Below are positions 1 through 8,242 of a stretch of 64,000 bases of DNA, piece after piece; the stretch's first letter is position 1; each line of letters starts with the position of its first letter. Source of the DNA: Phyllobacterium phragmitis (GTDB lineage Bacteria > Pseudomonadota > Alphaproteobacteria > Rhizobiales > Rhizobiaceae); contig NZ_PVBR01000002.1 in assembly GCF_002980495.1 (NCBI RefSeq), positions 1-64,000 of the forward strand, given 5' to 3'. Under the pieces are notes generated by a model. That model saw nothing but the letters and a program-made list of their open reading frames with translations, searched no databases and was not told the origin of the DNA. The position numbers and the translations under genes are program-made.

Positions 1-126
1 GCCTTCACATCCCGTAATGAAGACGCCCAAAGTTCAAGCGTCGCCTCGATCGAGGCACATGTCATCCATGATCTCCGAACCATCAAAACCCATGGATTCA
101 GACCGCGAAAGAAATTGAAACTGTAA
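1..126 (+). CDS. C-terminal end of an unidentified protein (5' truncated by window edge)
   Basis: A frame is open from the first base to a TAA at 124-126, giving 41 residues that end in a basic tail (PRKKLKL). No start is visible, so this would be the end of a gene that begins outside the window. No domain is recognisable and chance openness over 126 bases cannot be excluded. Confidence 0.3.
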   Translation, partial: AFTSRNEDAQSSSVASIEAHVIHDLRTIKTHGFRPRKKLKL

Positions 127-151
127 TGATAGTGATAAGAACTTTGCGGAA

Positions 152-376
152 TTGGCTGTAACTCTGGCCGAGAGGCCGGTTAACGGCTTCCACTCATGGC
201 GTGATGGCGAGGACTTGATCGAACTCTTCAAGCACATACGGTTCGGCTACTACCAGGATTTCCCGTTGGAAGACCAACTCATGGGTGCGCTCCAGGATGG
301 CCTCATCTCGATGCTGGCGGATGGAATGGATTCCGAAGATTTGGAAAAGATATCCGAGCGGTACGGGATCGAGTAA
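152..376 (+). CDS. Small hypothetical protein, 74 aa
   Basis: A short frame begins with TTG at 152 and ends just before the convergent hydrolase gene at 380. The product is acidic, with Asp/Glu-rich helices (for example FPLEDQLMGALQDG and DSEDLEKISERYG), so it looks like a small soluble helical protein. No strong ribosome binding site is seen and the frame runs upstream to a TGA at 116-118 without a better start, so this may be the remnant of a larger gene. Function unknown. Confidence 0.4.
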   Translation: MAVTLAERPVNGFHSWRDGEDLIELFKHIRFGYYQDFPLEDQLMGALQDGLISMLADGMDSEDLEKISERYGIE

Positions 377-379
377 GAC

Positions 380-1387
380 CTATAAATTGAGCTGATAGGA
401 AATCGGCAGCCAGCGGTAGCCTCCATCCTTTTTCTCGACAAACCCAAGGGAAGGGAACGACGTGTGGTAGCCAGCGACGGGAAGCCGGTCAGTCGCAACC
501 ATGTCGTAAATGCGCCGTCTGGTTTCCGCACCCTTCGCTTTATCCATATCAAAGAAGGCATGCCACTCGGGGTGCGCTAGCGATGCTACCTCATGATGTG
601 CGCAATCACCCCACACGAACAGCTGCTTGCCCTGGCTTTCAATGTGGAAGGCTAAGTGTCCTGGGGTGTGTCCGTAGGCTTCAACGGCGTGAATGCCGGG
701 GGCAACCTCGTCACCCGGTTTGATAAAGCTTATACGTTCGGCCAAAGGAGCAACGTTCGTCGCGAAGAGTTTGGCCGACACATATTCGTTGTCGTCGGGA
801 GCTGCAGCGAGACGATCCTCGGACGACCAAAAATCAAACTCCGCATCTCCAATTACATATCGAGCGTTGGGAAACAGCGGTTCTCCCCCCTCCATCAAGC
901 CACCAATATGATCGGGGTGCGCATGGGTCAGGACCACGAGGTCGATCTGCTCGGGAGCAAATCCGGCCGGGTCCAGCAAGTTAGCAAGCCAGCCGCCATG
1001 TGGCCGCGGGACGAAGCCATCCGCGCCGTTGCCGGCATCAAAAAGAATGAGCTCTTTGCCGGTGTTCACGATCGTGGGGGTGAAACCGGGTTGGAACCTC
1101 CTTTCGGGAAGCAAGCTCTGTCGCATCAGCTCTTCGATTTCCGCCTGCGGTCGATCTTGCCCGACGATCGGCCAGGGTCCATCGATCACTGCACCGGCAT
1201 CGAGAATATTGGTTACTTCGAACTCGCCGAGTTTGAATCGATAGTGCGTGGGCATTGACGGACCAAGTGGCATTGCGGCGCCATGTGCTGCCGACGCGAA
1301 CAGGCCGAGTATCGCCGGAGCCACTGTCAATGTAGCAGCCGAGGCGAGAACTTTTCGTCGAGATAAGTTCGAGCGAGGTAGAAGCAT
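380..1387 (-). CDS. Tat-exported metallo-beta-lactamase-fold hydrolase
   Basis: A 335-residue MBL-fold hydrolase. The zinc-binding signature THAHPDH lies at about residues 154-160, and later His/Asp ligands are in WGDCAHH and GYHTSF. The N-terminus has a twin-arginine signal (NLSRRKVL, residues 7-14) followed by an Ala-rich hydrophobic stretch, so the enzyme is probably exported folded to the periplasm. The start was set at the ATG at 1387, directly before the Tat motif; an upstream extension of the frame has no signal-like character. It is divergent from an AraC-family regulator across about 158 bp, a common arrangement for a regulator and its target. Related proteins include lactonase/quorum-quenching-like hydrolases, but the substrate cannot be read from the sequence. 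Confidence 0.85.
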   Translation of the reverse strand: MLLPRSNLSRRKVLASAATLTVAPAILGLFASAAHGAAMPLGPSMPTHYRFKLGEFEVTNILDAGAVIDGPWPIVGQDRPQAEIEELMRQSLLPERRFQPGFTPTIVNTGKELILFDAGNGADGFVPRPHGGWLANLLDPAGFAPEQIDLVVLTHAHPDHIGGLMEGGEPLFPNARYVIGDAEFDFWSSEDRLAAAPDDNEYVSAKLFATNVAPLAERISFIKPGDEVAPGIHAVEAYGHTPGHLAFHIESQGKQLFVWGDCAHHEVASLAHPEWHAFFDMDKAKGAETRRRIYDMVATDRLPVAGYHTSFPSLGFVEKKDGGYRWLPISYQLNL

Positions 1388-1545
1388 GTGCGGTATCCTC
1401 CGTAGGCACTGATCCCTGCAAGAACGGTTCCACTTGCCGGCAAAGTGCTTCACCGTGCCACCATTCCATTTCTGCACGGTTCGCTTACACTGCGTACCGC
1501 GACCAGGATGAGGGCCCGACAGTCGCAAGCAATGGGAGGTTAGCT

Positions 1546-2352
1546 GTGCCTACTCCAGATGGCTTGTACGAACGTGCTGCCGTAAGACCATCGCTCCGTC
1601 CCTTTTGGCATGTGGACGAAATGCGCACCTTCTTCGTAGGGCCGCTTGAATACAATGGGCTTCATCAGCATGGGGCGCCCGTTTACCTAGCCGGAATGTA
1701 CAGCAAATTCGGGTTGCGAATCCACGGAGGTCGTTGGCATTGGTGCCGCACAGCCGTCATTCCCGCCGGAGTGCTTCACGAACTTGATCTCGCCGGGTAT
1801 CCATTGGCGGTCTTATATGTTGAGCCAAGTGTCGGTGGTGTCGACGCGCTCGTGCCACTATCCGGCGATGGTTGGGAAGTGGACGGCGTCCTTATTGGCC
1901 GCAGCGGCGAGTTCTCGATCGTGCGCGAGCTGTGGGAGGACAACGCCAGCGCAAGATGGGCCGGCCAGGCACTAGACGACTTACTCGCCTATTCCAAACG
2001 GCGAGCCGCCAAGTGCATAGATCCGCGCGTATCTGCCGCCGCTGATTACCTGCGAATGCACTCAGACGAGCTCACGCCCGTGATGAAGCTGGCAAGGAAG
2101 GTGGGCTTATCCGCGTCCCAGTTTCAGCGTGTGTTCACTCGGGAGGTGGGTGTGCCTTTCCGTCGCTACCGTGCATGGAACCGAATGCGCGTAGCCATAA
2201 GCGAGATTGCGAACGGAAGCAATTTTACAACAGCCGCCCATGCAGCGGGCTTTGCGGACCAAGCACATTTCACCAATGATTTCCGTCGGACTTTCGGTGC
2301 ACCGCCATCAGTCAGTCTTCTTGGCCTCAGGAATGTTGCGTACCGTGAGTAG
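1546..2352 (+). CDS. AraC-family transcriptional regulator
   Basis: A 268-residue regulator with an N-terminal cupin-like AraC ligand-binding domain (roughly residues 20-110) and a C-terminal AraC double helix-turn-helix (roughly 165-260), where the usual pattern of a first HTH (MKLARKVGLSASQFQRVF) and a second one ending in FRRTFG-PPS is clear. Translation starts at GTG 1546 behind GGGAGG at 1535-1540. It is divergently transcribed from the MBL-fold hydrolase and probably controls it. The N-terminal GLHQHGAPVY type motif suits cupin sensors of small molecules. The effector is unknown. Confidence 0.85.
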   Translation: MPTPDGLYERAAVRPSLRPFWHVDEMRTFFVGPLEYNGLHQHGAPVYLAGMYSKFGLRIHGGRWHWCRTAVIPAGVLHELDLAGYPLAVLYVEPSVGGVDALVPLSGDGWEVDGVLIGRSGEFSIVRELWEDNASARWAGQALDDLLAYSKRRAAKCIDPRVSAAADYLRMHSDELTPVMKLARKVGLSASQFQRVFTREVGVPFRRYRAWNRMRVAISEIANGSNFTTAAHAAGFADQAHFTNDFRRTFGAPPSVSLLGLRNVAYRE

Positions 2353-2405
2353 GAGCCAACCTCCGGGTATTGGCATTATAGCTTCGGCATCCTTGGTTCT
2401 ATGAA

Positions 2406-2855
2406 GTGGCCACAGTGGCCCACCCCAATTTCAGGCGGTCGAACACGTCACCGACACGACCATTGCTGAGCTTACCGCGATACCCTGCTGAACTGATGAC
2501 TATGTGGCCGGTATCGCACCCTGCGTCCAATGCTGCCAACAATACGCCAGACATCTTGGACCGGATCGAGCTGGAACCACAGGACGAACAGGCGCTGAGG
2601 CAAGCGATGAACGACGATCGGAAGCTCACCATGGACGAGGAGTATCTCAGGGTCTGCCTGTCACTGGCTCGGGATAGGATCTCGAAGGAGACGCTGGTTC
2701 GCATGACCTCCAAAAACTGGCAGGACGCCGAGAAGGCGAGACAGGAAGCTGCAGAGCTCGTAATCGGTGAAGTGCTGAGGCATGTGCCCGTCGCGTGCAA
2801 GCCGGCCCGAAGGGGCCACAGCATCGGCTACTATCCCAGAGAGGGTGAGGATTGA
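2406..2855 (+). CDS. Hypothetical protein, up to 149 aa
   Basis: An open frame with GTG at 2406; a shorter version could start at the ATG at 2496. The C-terminal two thirds are charged and helical (repeated Asp/Glu/Arg stretches, for example QDEQALRQAMNDDRKLTMDEE), which is protein-like, whereas the first 30 residues are low in such character. No domain is recognised and no close operon partner exists. It lies between the AraC gene and a tRNA fragment, in lower-GC accessory DNA. Confidence 0.4.
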   Translation: MATVAHPNFRRSNTSPTRPLLSLPRYPAELMTMWPVSHPASNAANNTPDILDRIELEPQDEQALRQAMNDDRKLTMDEEYLRVCLSLARDRISKETLVRMTSKNWQDAEKARQEAAELVIGEVLRHVPVACKPARRGHSIGYYPREGED

Positions 2856-3004
2856 CACGGATCGTCGCTTCAATACCCCTCAGGGTTCCTCAAAGAGCGT
2901 TCGAGGGAAACAGCGTCGTTGAAAAACCCGCTGACAAAATTGTAAAATTTCGCGTTACACTATATCCAAAAACTACCATAAGTAATTGTTTTACTAGAAA
3001 TTTT

Positions 3005-3050
3005 TGGTAGCGGAGGAGGGATTGGAACCCCCGACACAAGGATTATGATT
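3005..3050 (-). pseudogene. 3' fragment of a CAU-anticodon tRNA (probable attachment-site remnant)
   Basis: Read on the minus strand this is the 3' half of a tRNA. It starts in the anticodon loop with CAT (3043-3045 on the plus strand as ATG) and continues through the variable loop, a T arm with GGGGGTTCCAATCCC and the acceptor strand CTCCGCT plus ACCA. The 5' half (D arm, 5' acceptor strand) is absent: beyond 3050 the similarity to a tRNA stops. The T loop has C at the normally purine position 57, a sign of decay. Duplicated tRNA 3' ends that break off at the anticodon loop are the classic scar left by tyrosine-recombinase integration. No integrase gene is in the window. Confidence 0.75.
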
Positions 3051-3440
3051 TGACTCAGGGACTACCGCATTCAGTTGTAGAGTGCCAAAGGTCAGTTCGC
3101 TGAGTGATTGAACGTATTGATGAGTAAAGCTCCAAACTGCGTCGAGCTCCTTCATGCTTCCGCATTCAAGCTAACCGCCTTTGAAGACCCTTTGAAACCC
3201 AGCAGGCGTTCCCATATTCGCAATTGCGGCGGATCCGGCGATGCGTTCGGATAAGTGTCAATCACATCGCGCAGCACGAGATAGCTTCCGGCTATAGTTT
3301 GGCGACGTGCTGGCCGCCAGGATGCGACAGGCGTTCGCATGGACTAGCGGTAACTGAAAATGTCGCGCGGGAAAAAGCTGCGTTCATGTTTCCCGGTGGG
3401 ATGGTCGGGTTGATCGCGGCTCGGTTACATCCACTGGGGA
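3051..3440. other. Stretch without a recognisable gene
   Basis: About 390 bp between the tRNA fragment and the AlkB-like gene. Short frames exist on both strands (for example 3152-3340 minus and 3224-3451 plus) but their products have no protein-like pattern or ribosome binding site. Probably decayed accessory DNA. Confidence 0.5.
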
Positions 3441-4040
3441 TCATCCCGTAGGTCGATTCTCGATGACCTTTCGAAAGGTCAGCGAGACGCGTCGTCGGCG
3501 TGCGATTTTGGTCCCGTCGACGATATCAAACTTCCGAGCGGGAATTTCATGGGTCCAGTCGTAGCGGGCGGCCCCTTTCAGAACCAGAACGGAGCAGGGT
3601 TCCAGAATAGCCGACTTTCTCTCTCCGCTTTGCTGGTTTCGAAAAAGCATTTCGCACGGCGACAGCAAACTGAGCGAGGCGATCGTGTCTTCAAAGCAGG
3701 GGATGCAATCCACATGGGCGCTGATGCCTTGCGCAGGTTCATATTCGTTGACAATCACCTGATCCGGCACCTCCGTGAAATGACCCTGTCCCACCAATCG
3801 GGCGCCGAGAACGCTGAGCCACGACGGCAAGGGGCCTAGAAAGGCATTCGGCAGCACCGTCCGTGCCCGATAATCATAGCGATAGCCAAAATGCTGCACC
3901 CGGCGCTTCAGCTCCGTGCTCCAGGCCCGTTGGTCCAACAAGGCAGTCAACCGCGCCTCTTCCGCTGGAGATAAAAAATTCCGCACATACTTTGCCCCGG
4001 CGGGCAAATCGAGATCGAGGTCGCTCACGGCATGATCCAT
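3441..4040 (-). CDS. AlkB-like Fe(II)/2-oxoglutarate-dependent dioxygenase
   Basis: A 199-residue protein of the AlkB superfamily, which removes alkyl groups from, or hydroxylates, nucleic acid bases using iron, oxygen and 2-oxoglutarate. Visible active-site residues are the HxD pair (His109, Asp111), the distal His164 (DWTHEIPAR) and the 2-oxoglutarate-binding Arg cluster RRRRVSLTFR (residues 181-190). The preceding VNEYEPAQGI strand is the typical substrate-side motif and is closer to ALKBH8/ALKBH4-like proteins than to E. coli AlkB. Length fits a complete domain. The gene precedes a BMT5-like RNA methyltransferase remnant on the same strand, which suggests RNA rather than DNA as a possible target; that is inference. 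Confidence 0.85.
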   Translation of the reverse strand: MDHAVSDLDLDLPAGAKYVRNFLSPAEEARLTALLDQRAWSTELKRRVQHFGYRYDYRARTVLPNAFLGPLPSWLSVLGARLVGQGHFTEVPDQVIVNEYEPAQGISAHVDCIPCFEDTIASLSLLSPCEMLFRNQQSGERKSAILEPCSVLVLKGAARYDWTHEIPARKFDIVDGTKIARRRRVSLTFRKVIENRPTG

Positions 4041-4101
4041 TTCTTCGATCGGCTCGGCTCGAAAACATAGGTGACAAACTCATCGTCTTGGTCGACCGCT
4101 G

Positions 4102-4742
4102 CTACGCCGTCCTCTTTCGTTTCACATGAGTATAGCCGGGATAATCGGAAAACTTGAACGGATGAGCCCGAGGTGGTTCATATCCGTTCCGCTTGGCAGC
4201 GCTGTCCATATCAAATGCGCCATCATAGTGCGGACTGTTTACCACGGTAATTGCGACTTGGCCTTTATAGGAAAGATGGCTACCCGCGCTTCCTAAAACG
4301 CGCCGCACAAGAACATGATTTGGATTCCTGCCGTAAAGAGGTTCACGGCTGCCGACGTTTGGGAACTGAAACACGATCAAATCGAAGCGAACAGGGCCAA
4401 AGAATTTTGTCAGATCGGTTGCATCAACACCGGAGAGAACCTTAATCCCTCGACGGCGTAAGAACCTGGCGTTCTTGGCAGCGGTCTCAGAATAATGAAC
4501 CTCCTTTTCAAACGTCGTGGAGACCATATCCACATTCTGCTCCGCCAACTGCGCAAGGGATACTGAAAAACTTAAGTTGCCTTCACCAAGAAGCAGGGTG
4601 CCCCGATCCGAACCTTCTCGGAGAAATCAAAAGAAGTCTTTGAGTCGAGAATGCGTTTCAGCTGAAGTGCCGAAAACATGCAGCGTCTCCAGGCCGCCTT
4701 ATACAGCACTTCATGCTGGATCTTCTCAGATTGGTTTATCAT
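4102..4742 (-). pseudogene. BMT5-like (DUF2431) Rossmann-fold RNA methyltransferase, frameshifted
   Basis: The downstream frame encodes the family's SAM-binding signature (TLLLGEGNLSFSVSLAQLAE) and the later FDLIVFQFPNVG motif, as in the fungal 25S rRNA uridine-N3 methyltransferase BMT5 family. That frame has no ATG or GTG before a stop at 4627-4629. A second frame begins at ATG 4742 behind GGGGAAG, encodes a plausible N-terminus (LKRILDSKTSFDFSEKVRIG) and runs past the motif in the wrong frame. Adding one base to the C run at 4601-4604 (Gs on the coding strand) joins the two as KVRIGG-TLLLGEGN. Either a real inactivating one-base deletion or a homopolymer sequencing error. Confidence 0.7.
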
Positions 4743-4984
4743 TCTTCCCCTCGCTCGAAATAGACGTGGCGCAGTATCGCATGGTGCCAGGTGGCGAGGA
4801 TAAAAAAATATCGAACGAAGCAATTTTCAATTTTGATAGGGGAGAAAGATCAGGCTAACGGCCTGTTTGAACTTGTTCTTTCTGCTTGTGTCCGTTGGAA
4901 TGGTGCATCGCGCGTGCAAATTCAACCCGGTTTTATCCCCATCCTTTGGAACGCCGCATCGAAGTCACGGCACGTGAACCTGGG
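4743..4984. other. Intergenic stretch without a recognisable gene
   Basis: AT-richer DNA between the start of the BMT5-like gene and the IS3 remnant. It probably carries the promoter of the methyltransferase remnant. No convincing coding frame is seen. Confidence 0.45.
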
Positions 4985-5150
4985 ACGGAATAGCTATGCG
5001 AATCGCGGGGTTGGTCGGAGGCCTCAACTCCTGAGAAGGTGAGCCATGACAAGCAAGACGACCAACAAGTATTCTCCAGAGAATCGCAACCGCGTGGTTC
5101 GCTTGCAAGAGGATCTACGTGACCTGATCGATCGATATGGAGCGCTGTAG
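4985..5150 (+). mobile_element. IS3-family insertion sequence remnant (start of OrfA)
   Basis: ATG at 5046 opens a 34-residue frame whose first half (SKTTNKYSPENRNRVVRL) matches the conserved N-terminus of IS3-family OrfA transposases (TNKFSPEVRERAVRMV type). It then diverges and stops at 5148-5150. The leader before it, with GGAGGCCTCAACTCCTGAGA and GGTGAGCC in front of the ATG, is also the usual left end of such elements. OrfB and the right end are absent, so this is a dead fragment; its right edge abuts a truncated kinase gene. The left limit is approximate. Confidence 0.65.
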
Positions 5151-5585
5151 TGTGCCATTCGCTTCACACATGATGAATGGATGCAGAAACTCTATGGTGA
5201 TGATCCTCCCGAGCAGGAATTTTCCGAATATGCCAAGCGTGTTTCCTCTGTCATGGAGGAATTGTGGCATCGGTGTCTTTGCGTTGGTGCGGACGTCATT
5301 CTTGATTTTGGCTTTTGGTCTCGCGGGGAGAGAGATCGCATCCGAACGACGATCATTGAGATTGGAGCCGATTTCAAGCTCTATCGCTTGACTTGCTCCG
5401 ACAACGTGGCATGGGAACGCATTCAGGCCCGGAATGCCGCGTTGGATAGCAGCCTGTATATCGCAGAAAATACCTTTTCCGTACTCAAAGCTCGTTTCCA
5501 GCCTCTTGACGACGACGAAGCTAGAATCGAGGTGCCGCAGAACTTCCAACTAAACGGAATTTCTGCGCAGAATTCAGTCGCATAA
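5151..5585 (+). pseudogene. ATP-binding kinase of the zeta-toxin/AAA type, N-terminus lost
   Basis: The frame after the IS remnant's stop encodes RFTHDEWMQKLYGDD, then a VILDFGFWSRGERDRIR strand and an RLTCSDNVAWERIQARNA segment. This order is that of small P-loop kinases of the zeta-toxin/chloramphenicol-phosphotransferase-like group. The Walker A loop, which should lie about 25 residues upstream of THDEW, is missing because the IS3 remnant begins there. The internal ATG at 5181 would give a 134-residue product without an ATP site, so the gene is very likely inactive. Confidence 0.7.
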
Positions 5586-5731
5586 CTTTGAATTTTGCGC
5601 CCTGCGACAGCAAGCATTCCACATTTCAGTTAAGGGCTGGCTCAAAGGCCGCCCCGCCGTAATTCAAGATCGCCGCATCAAAGGGAGCTTTGGGGAAGTT
5701 TGCGAACGGAAAGGCTCCCCCTTCCATCTCG

Positions 5732-6358
5732 TCAGATCTGTTCGCAGACAGCGGCGAAGGCGGCGGCTTTATCGAGGATGGCGACGAAGCGCTCGCCGGC
5801 AATCTCCACCGGCCCTGAATTGTCGAGCGTGATCGCCGCATCGCGCTCGGCGATCGCCTTCGCGCTTCGCCGCAACCGCGCTTCGATCGCCGCCGCATCC
5901 TCGCGCCCCCGCATGGCGAGACGGCGCGCCAGCACCTCCGGCGCGGCACTGAGATGGACAACCGTCACATTGGCATAAACCGAACCAAGCTCACCGAGCA
6001 TGCTGCGCGAGACGTTGGCAATGACCACCGAGCCGTTCTCCACGTGATGGTCGACTGATTTGGGCAGCGCATAGCGCAGCCCATGCGCTGCCCAATGCAG
6101 GCTGAAGGCGCCGGATTGCAGCGCCGCGGCAAAAGCCTGCTCGTTCAGCGTATCATGCTCCTCCGCGTCACCTGCGGCAGTGCGCGTCACGATCCGGCGG
6201 ACGAAGTGGAACTCGGGGCGGTGCCGCACCCGCTCGCGTGCATAGGAAAGAATGGTGTCCTTGCCCGAACCGCTCGGCCCGACAATGGCGACGAATACAC
6301 CGTTTCTCAGCGGCCGCGACTCACCCATGGCCCGTTCTATCAACCCTGTCGCCATCAT
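5732..6358 (-). CDS. phnN: Ribose 1,5-bisphosphate phosphokinase PhnN
   Basis: PhnN phosphorylates ribose 1,5-bisphosphate to PRPP, the salvage step after C-P lyase has opened a phosphonate. The 208-residue protein resembles guanylate kinase, with Walker A GPSGSGKDT at residues 27-35 and the RRIVTRTAAGDAEEHD segment of the family. Its ATG overlaps the stop of phnM by 4 bases (6355-6358), so the two are translationally coupled in the order DUF1045-phnM-phnN. The rest of the C-P lyase machinery is not adjacent. Confidence 0.92.
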   Translation of the reverse strand: MMATGLIERAMGESRPLRNGVFVAIVGPSGSGKDTILSYARERVRHRPEFHFVRRIVTRTAAGDAEEHDTLNEQAFAAALQSGAFSLHWAAHGLRYALPKSVDHHVENGSVVIANVSRSMLGELGSVYANVTVVHLSAAPEVLARRLAMRGREDAAAIEARLRRSAKAIAERDAAITLDNSGPVEIAGERFVAILDKAAAFAAVCEQI

Positions 6359-7515
6359 ATGACCCGATCTCCCTGGCGCCAGACCGTCTTGACGACAGGC
6401 ACATGATCATCGACCCGCACCCGCACCAGATCGGCGCGTTTGCCCACGGCGATCTCGCCGCGATCATCGAGCCCGACCGCCTCGGCGGAATTCTTCGATA
6501 CGAGCTGCATCGCTTGCGGCAAGGTAATGCCGTCGACGACATCGCTCAGAAAGAATGCCGATTGCATCAGGCTGAACGGAATATAATCGGAGGATAAGAT
6601 ATCGAGACAGCCGTTTTCGGCCAGCTCCCGCGCCGAGACATTGCCCGAATGCGATCCGCCACGCACCACGTTGGGCGCGCCCATCAGCACCGATAGCCCC
6701 GCCTGCTTGGAGGCGGCGGCGGCCGTCAGCGTGGTCGGGAACTCCGCCACCCGAATGCCCTGCTCCACCGCTTCCTCGACATGGGCGGCGGTGGCATCGT
6801 CATGGCTCGCCAGAACGATGTTGCGTAGCCGGCAGGCCTGCGAGATCGCCGCCCGGTTGGCGGCTGAATTGCGCTCGGAATCGGCCATGCGCCTTTCGCA
6901 ATAAAGCCGGAACGCCTCCTCCGATACCTTCAGCTTGCGGATATAATAGGCACGGTAGGTTTCCAGATCGATGAACTGGCGCTGACCCGGCGCGTGATCC
7001 ATCAGCGAAGCCATGCGCACCCGGTCATATCCTTCCATGCGTGAAAAGGCTTCGAGGCAGTCGGGCGCCGAAACCTCACAGCGCAGATGCAGGAAGTGCT
7101 CGGCGCGCAGCCGCTTGTTCCGCATGCCGTCCGAGATCGCGTCGGCCAACACCCGCATATCCTCCACGCCCACCTCCGCCTCGGCATCGAGGCCGACGCG
7201 CAGCGCATCGAAAACCGTGGTGATGCCGGAGGCGGCGATCTGCGCATCATGCGCCTGGACCGCGGCGATCGGGTTCCAACGCACCTTCGGACGTGGCGCG
7301 TAATGGCCCTCCAGATGATCGGTATGAAGCTCGATCAGCCCCGGCGTCAGGAAGTCGCCTTCCATGTCCTTGCCGGCAGCCATCGACCCTTCGGAAATGT
7401 CCGCGATTTGCCCGTCCCGGATCAGTACGGAACCTGCAAGCACCTCGTTTTCCAGGACGATACGGGCATTCTTCAGTATCAATTCATGGGGCATGTCATC
7501 TTGCATGTCAGGCAC
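6355..7515 (-). CDS. phnM: Alpha-D-ribose 1-methylphosphonate 5-triphosphate diphosphatase PhnM
   Basis: An amidohydrolase-superfamily enzyme of 386 residues that removes pyrophosphate from the ribosyl triphosphate intermediate of C-P lyase phosphonate breakdown. The metal-binding HTDH motif is at residues 64-67, and family motifs LASHDDAT, FPTTLTAA and LSSDYIPFSLM follow. The frame can start at GTG 7515, overlapping the DUF1045 gene by 8 bases, or at ATG 7506 behind AAGAAAAG; the second is equally credible. It is the middle gene of a three-gene phn cluster. Confidence 0.92.
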   Translation of the reverse strand: MPDMQDDMPHELILKNARIVLENEVLAGSVLIRDGQIADISEGSMAAGKDMEGDFLTPGLIELHTDHLEGHYAPRPKVRWNPIAAVQAHDAQIAASGITTVFDALRVGLDAEAEVGVEDMRVLADAISDGMRNKRLRAEHFLHLRCEVSAPDCLEAFSRMEGYDRVRMASLMDHAPGQRQFIDLETYRAYYIRKLKVSEEAFRLYCERRMADSERNSAANRAAISQACRLRNIVLASHDDATAAHVEEAVEQGIRVAEFPTTLTAAAASKQAGLSVLMGAPNVVRGGSHSGNVSARELAENGCLDILSSDYIPFSLMQSAFFLSDVVDGITLPQAMQLVSKNSAEAVGLDDRGEIAVGKRADLVRVRVDDHVPVVKTVWRQGDRVI

Positions 7516-8242
7516 TTTTCTTGCGACCGGCTCCAGTCCCGGATCCAGTCAATGAAGGCATGGCCAGCGGGTGTAGGGAATGAACCTCGAACGGCGCACC
7601 GGGCCTGGTTTCGATGAACAGCGCCAGATTGGCGATATCGACCGGCTCATTCAGAACGGGTTCGAAGAACTCGTCCAGTATGCGCGCAACACGAAGTCTA
7701 TCCTTTTCCTCGACACGCCCCGTCAAAGTCATGTGAAAGCGAAAATCCTCGAACGCGTGAGGATACCCCCATTGCTCGAGATTTCTCAACTGGGAAATAC
7801 TTAAAGTTTCCGGCCGCCGCCGGGCCTTCTCCGCATCGCTCGCCGGCGCGCGAAAACGATCGAAGGCGACGACGACATCATTCGCCAACTGATCAAGCTC
7901 CGGCAACGGCTCATCCGGCACCAGCGCGAAGAAATGTCCGAGAGCCGCAACCTGGAGACGCGGGATCGTCACCGGACCGGCCGACGACGCAAAATGCATC
8001 AATGCAGACAGCAGATCCCGTTCGGTGAATTTTTCATCGAGCCTAAAAGGCGCTTTCAGCGTCGCATGGAAGCCATAACGGCGCGGCTCCACTGTCAGCC
8101 GTGCGATCTCCTCCGTCTCGAACGAGCGGATTACCGGGGTTTTCACCGCCTCGCCGCTGAAAGGATTGCGGCCAAGCCAGTTGGCGGCCACCTTGCTGAG
8201 CGGATCGCCGGATGGCGGCGTGAAATAGATCGCGTAGCGCAT
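7508..8242 (-). CDS. DUF1045 phosphonate-operon protein (2H phosphoesterase-like)
   Basis: A 244-residue protein of the family that accompanies phn operons in alphaproteobacteria. Two HxT motifs, FHATLKAPF near residues 58-66 and FHMTLTGRV in the C-terminal half, mark a 2H-phosphoesterase fold, which suggests action on a cyclic phosphate such as the phosphoribosyl cyclic phosphate made by C-P lyase. That role is inference. The ATG at 8242 is preceded by AAGGAAT. It is the first gene of DUF1045-phnM-phnN. On the other side lies kdgK on the opposite strand, so the usual upstream phn genes are missing. Confidence 0.88.
   Translation of the reverse strand: MRYAIYFTPPSGDPLSKVAANWLGRNPFSGEAVKTPVIRSFETEEIARLTVEPRRYGFHATLKAPFRLDEKFTERDLLSALMHFASSAGPVTIPRLQVAALGHFFALVPDEPLPELDQLANDVVVAFDRFRAPASDAEKARRRPETLSISQLRNLEQWGYPHAFEDFRFHMTLTGRVEEKDRLRVARILDEFFEPVLNEPVDIANLALFIETRPGAPFEVHSLHPLAMPSLTGSGTGAGRKKSA

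Noticed and set aside
380-1528. Longer start for the MBL-fold hydrolase at 1528
   Set aside because: It would bury the Tat signal behind 47 Arg/Cys-rich residues and run into the regulator's promoter region.
3224-3451. A 75-codon plus-strand frame after the tRNA fragment
   Set aside because: No ribosome binding site, no domain, and it overlaps the AlkB-like gene end.
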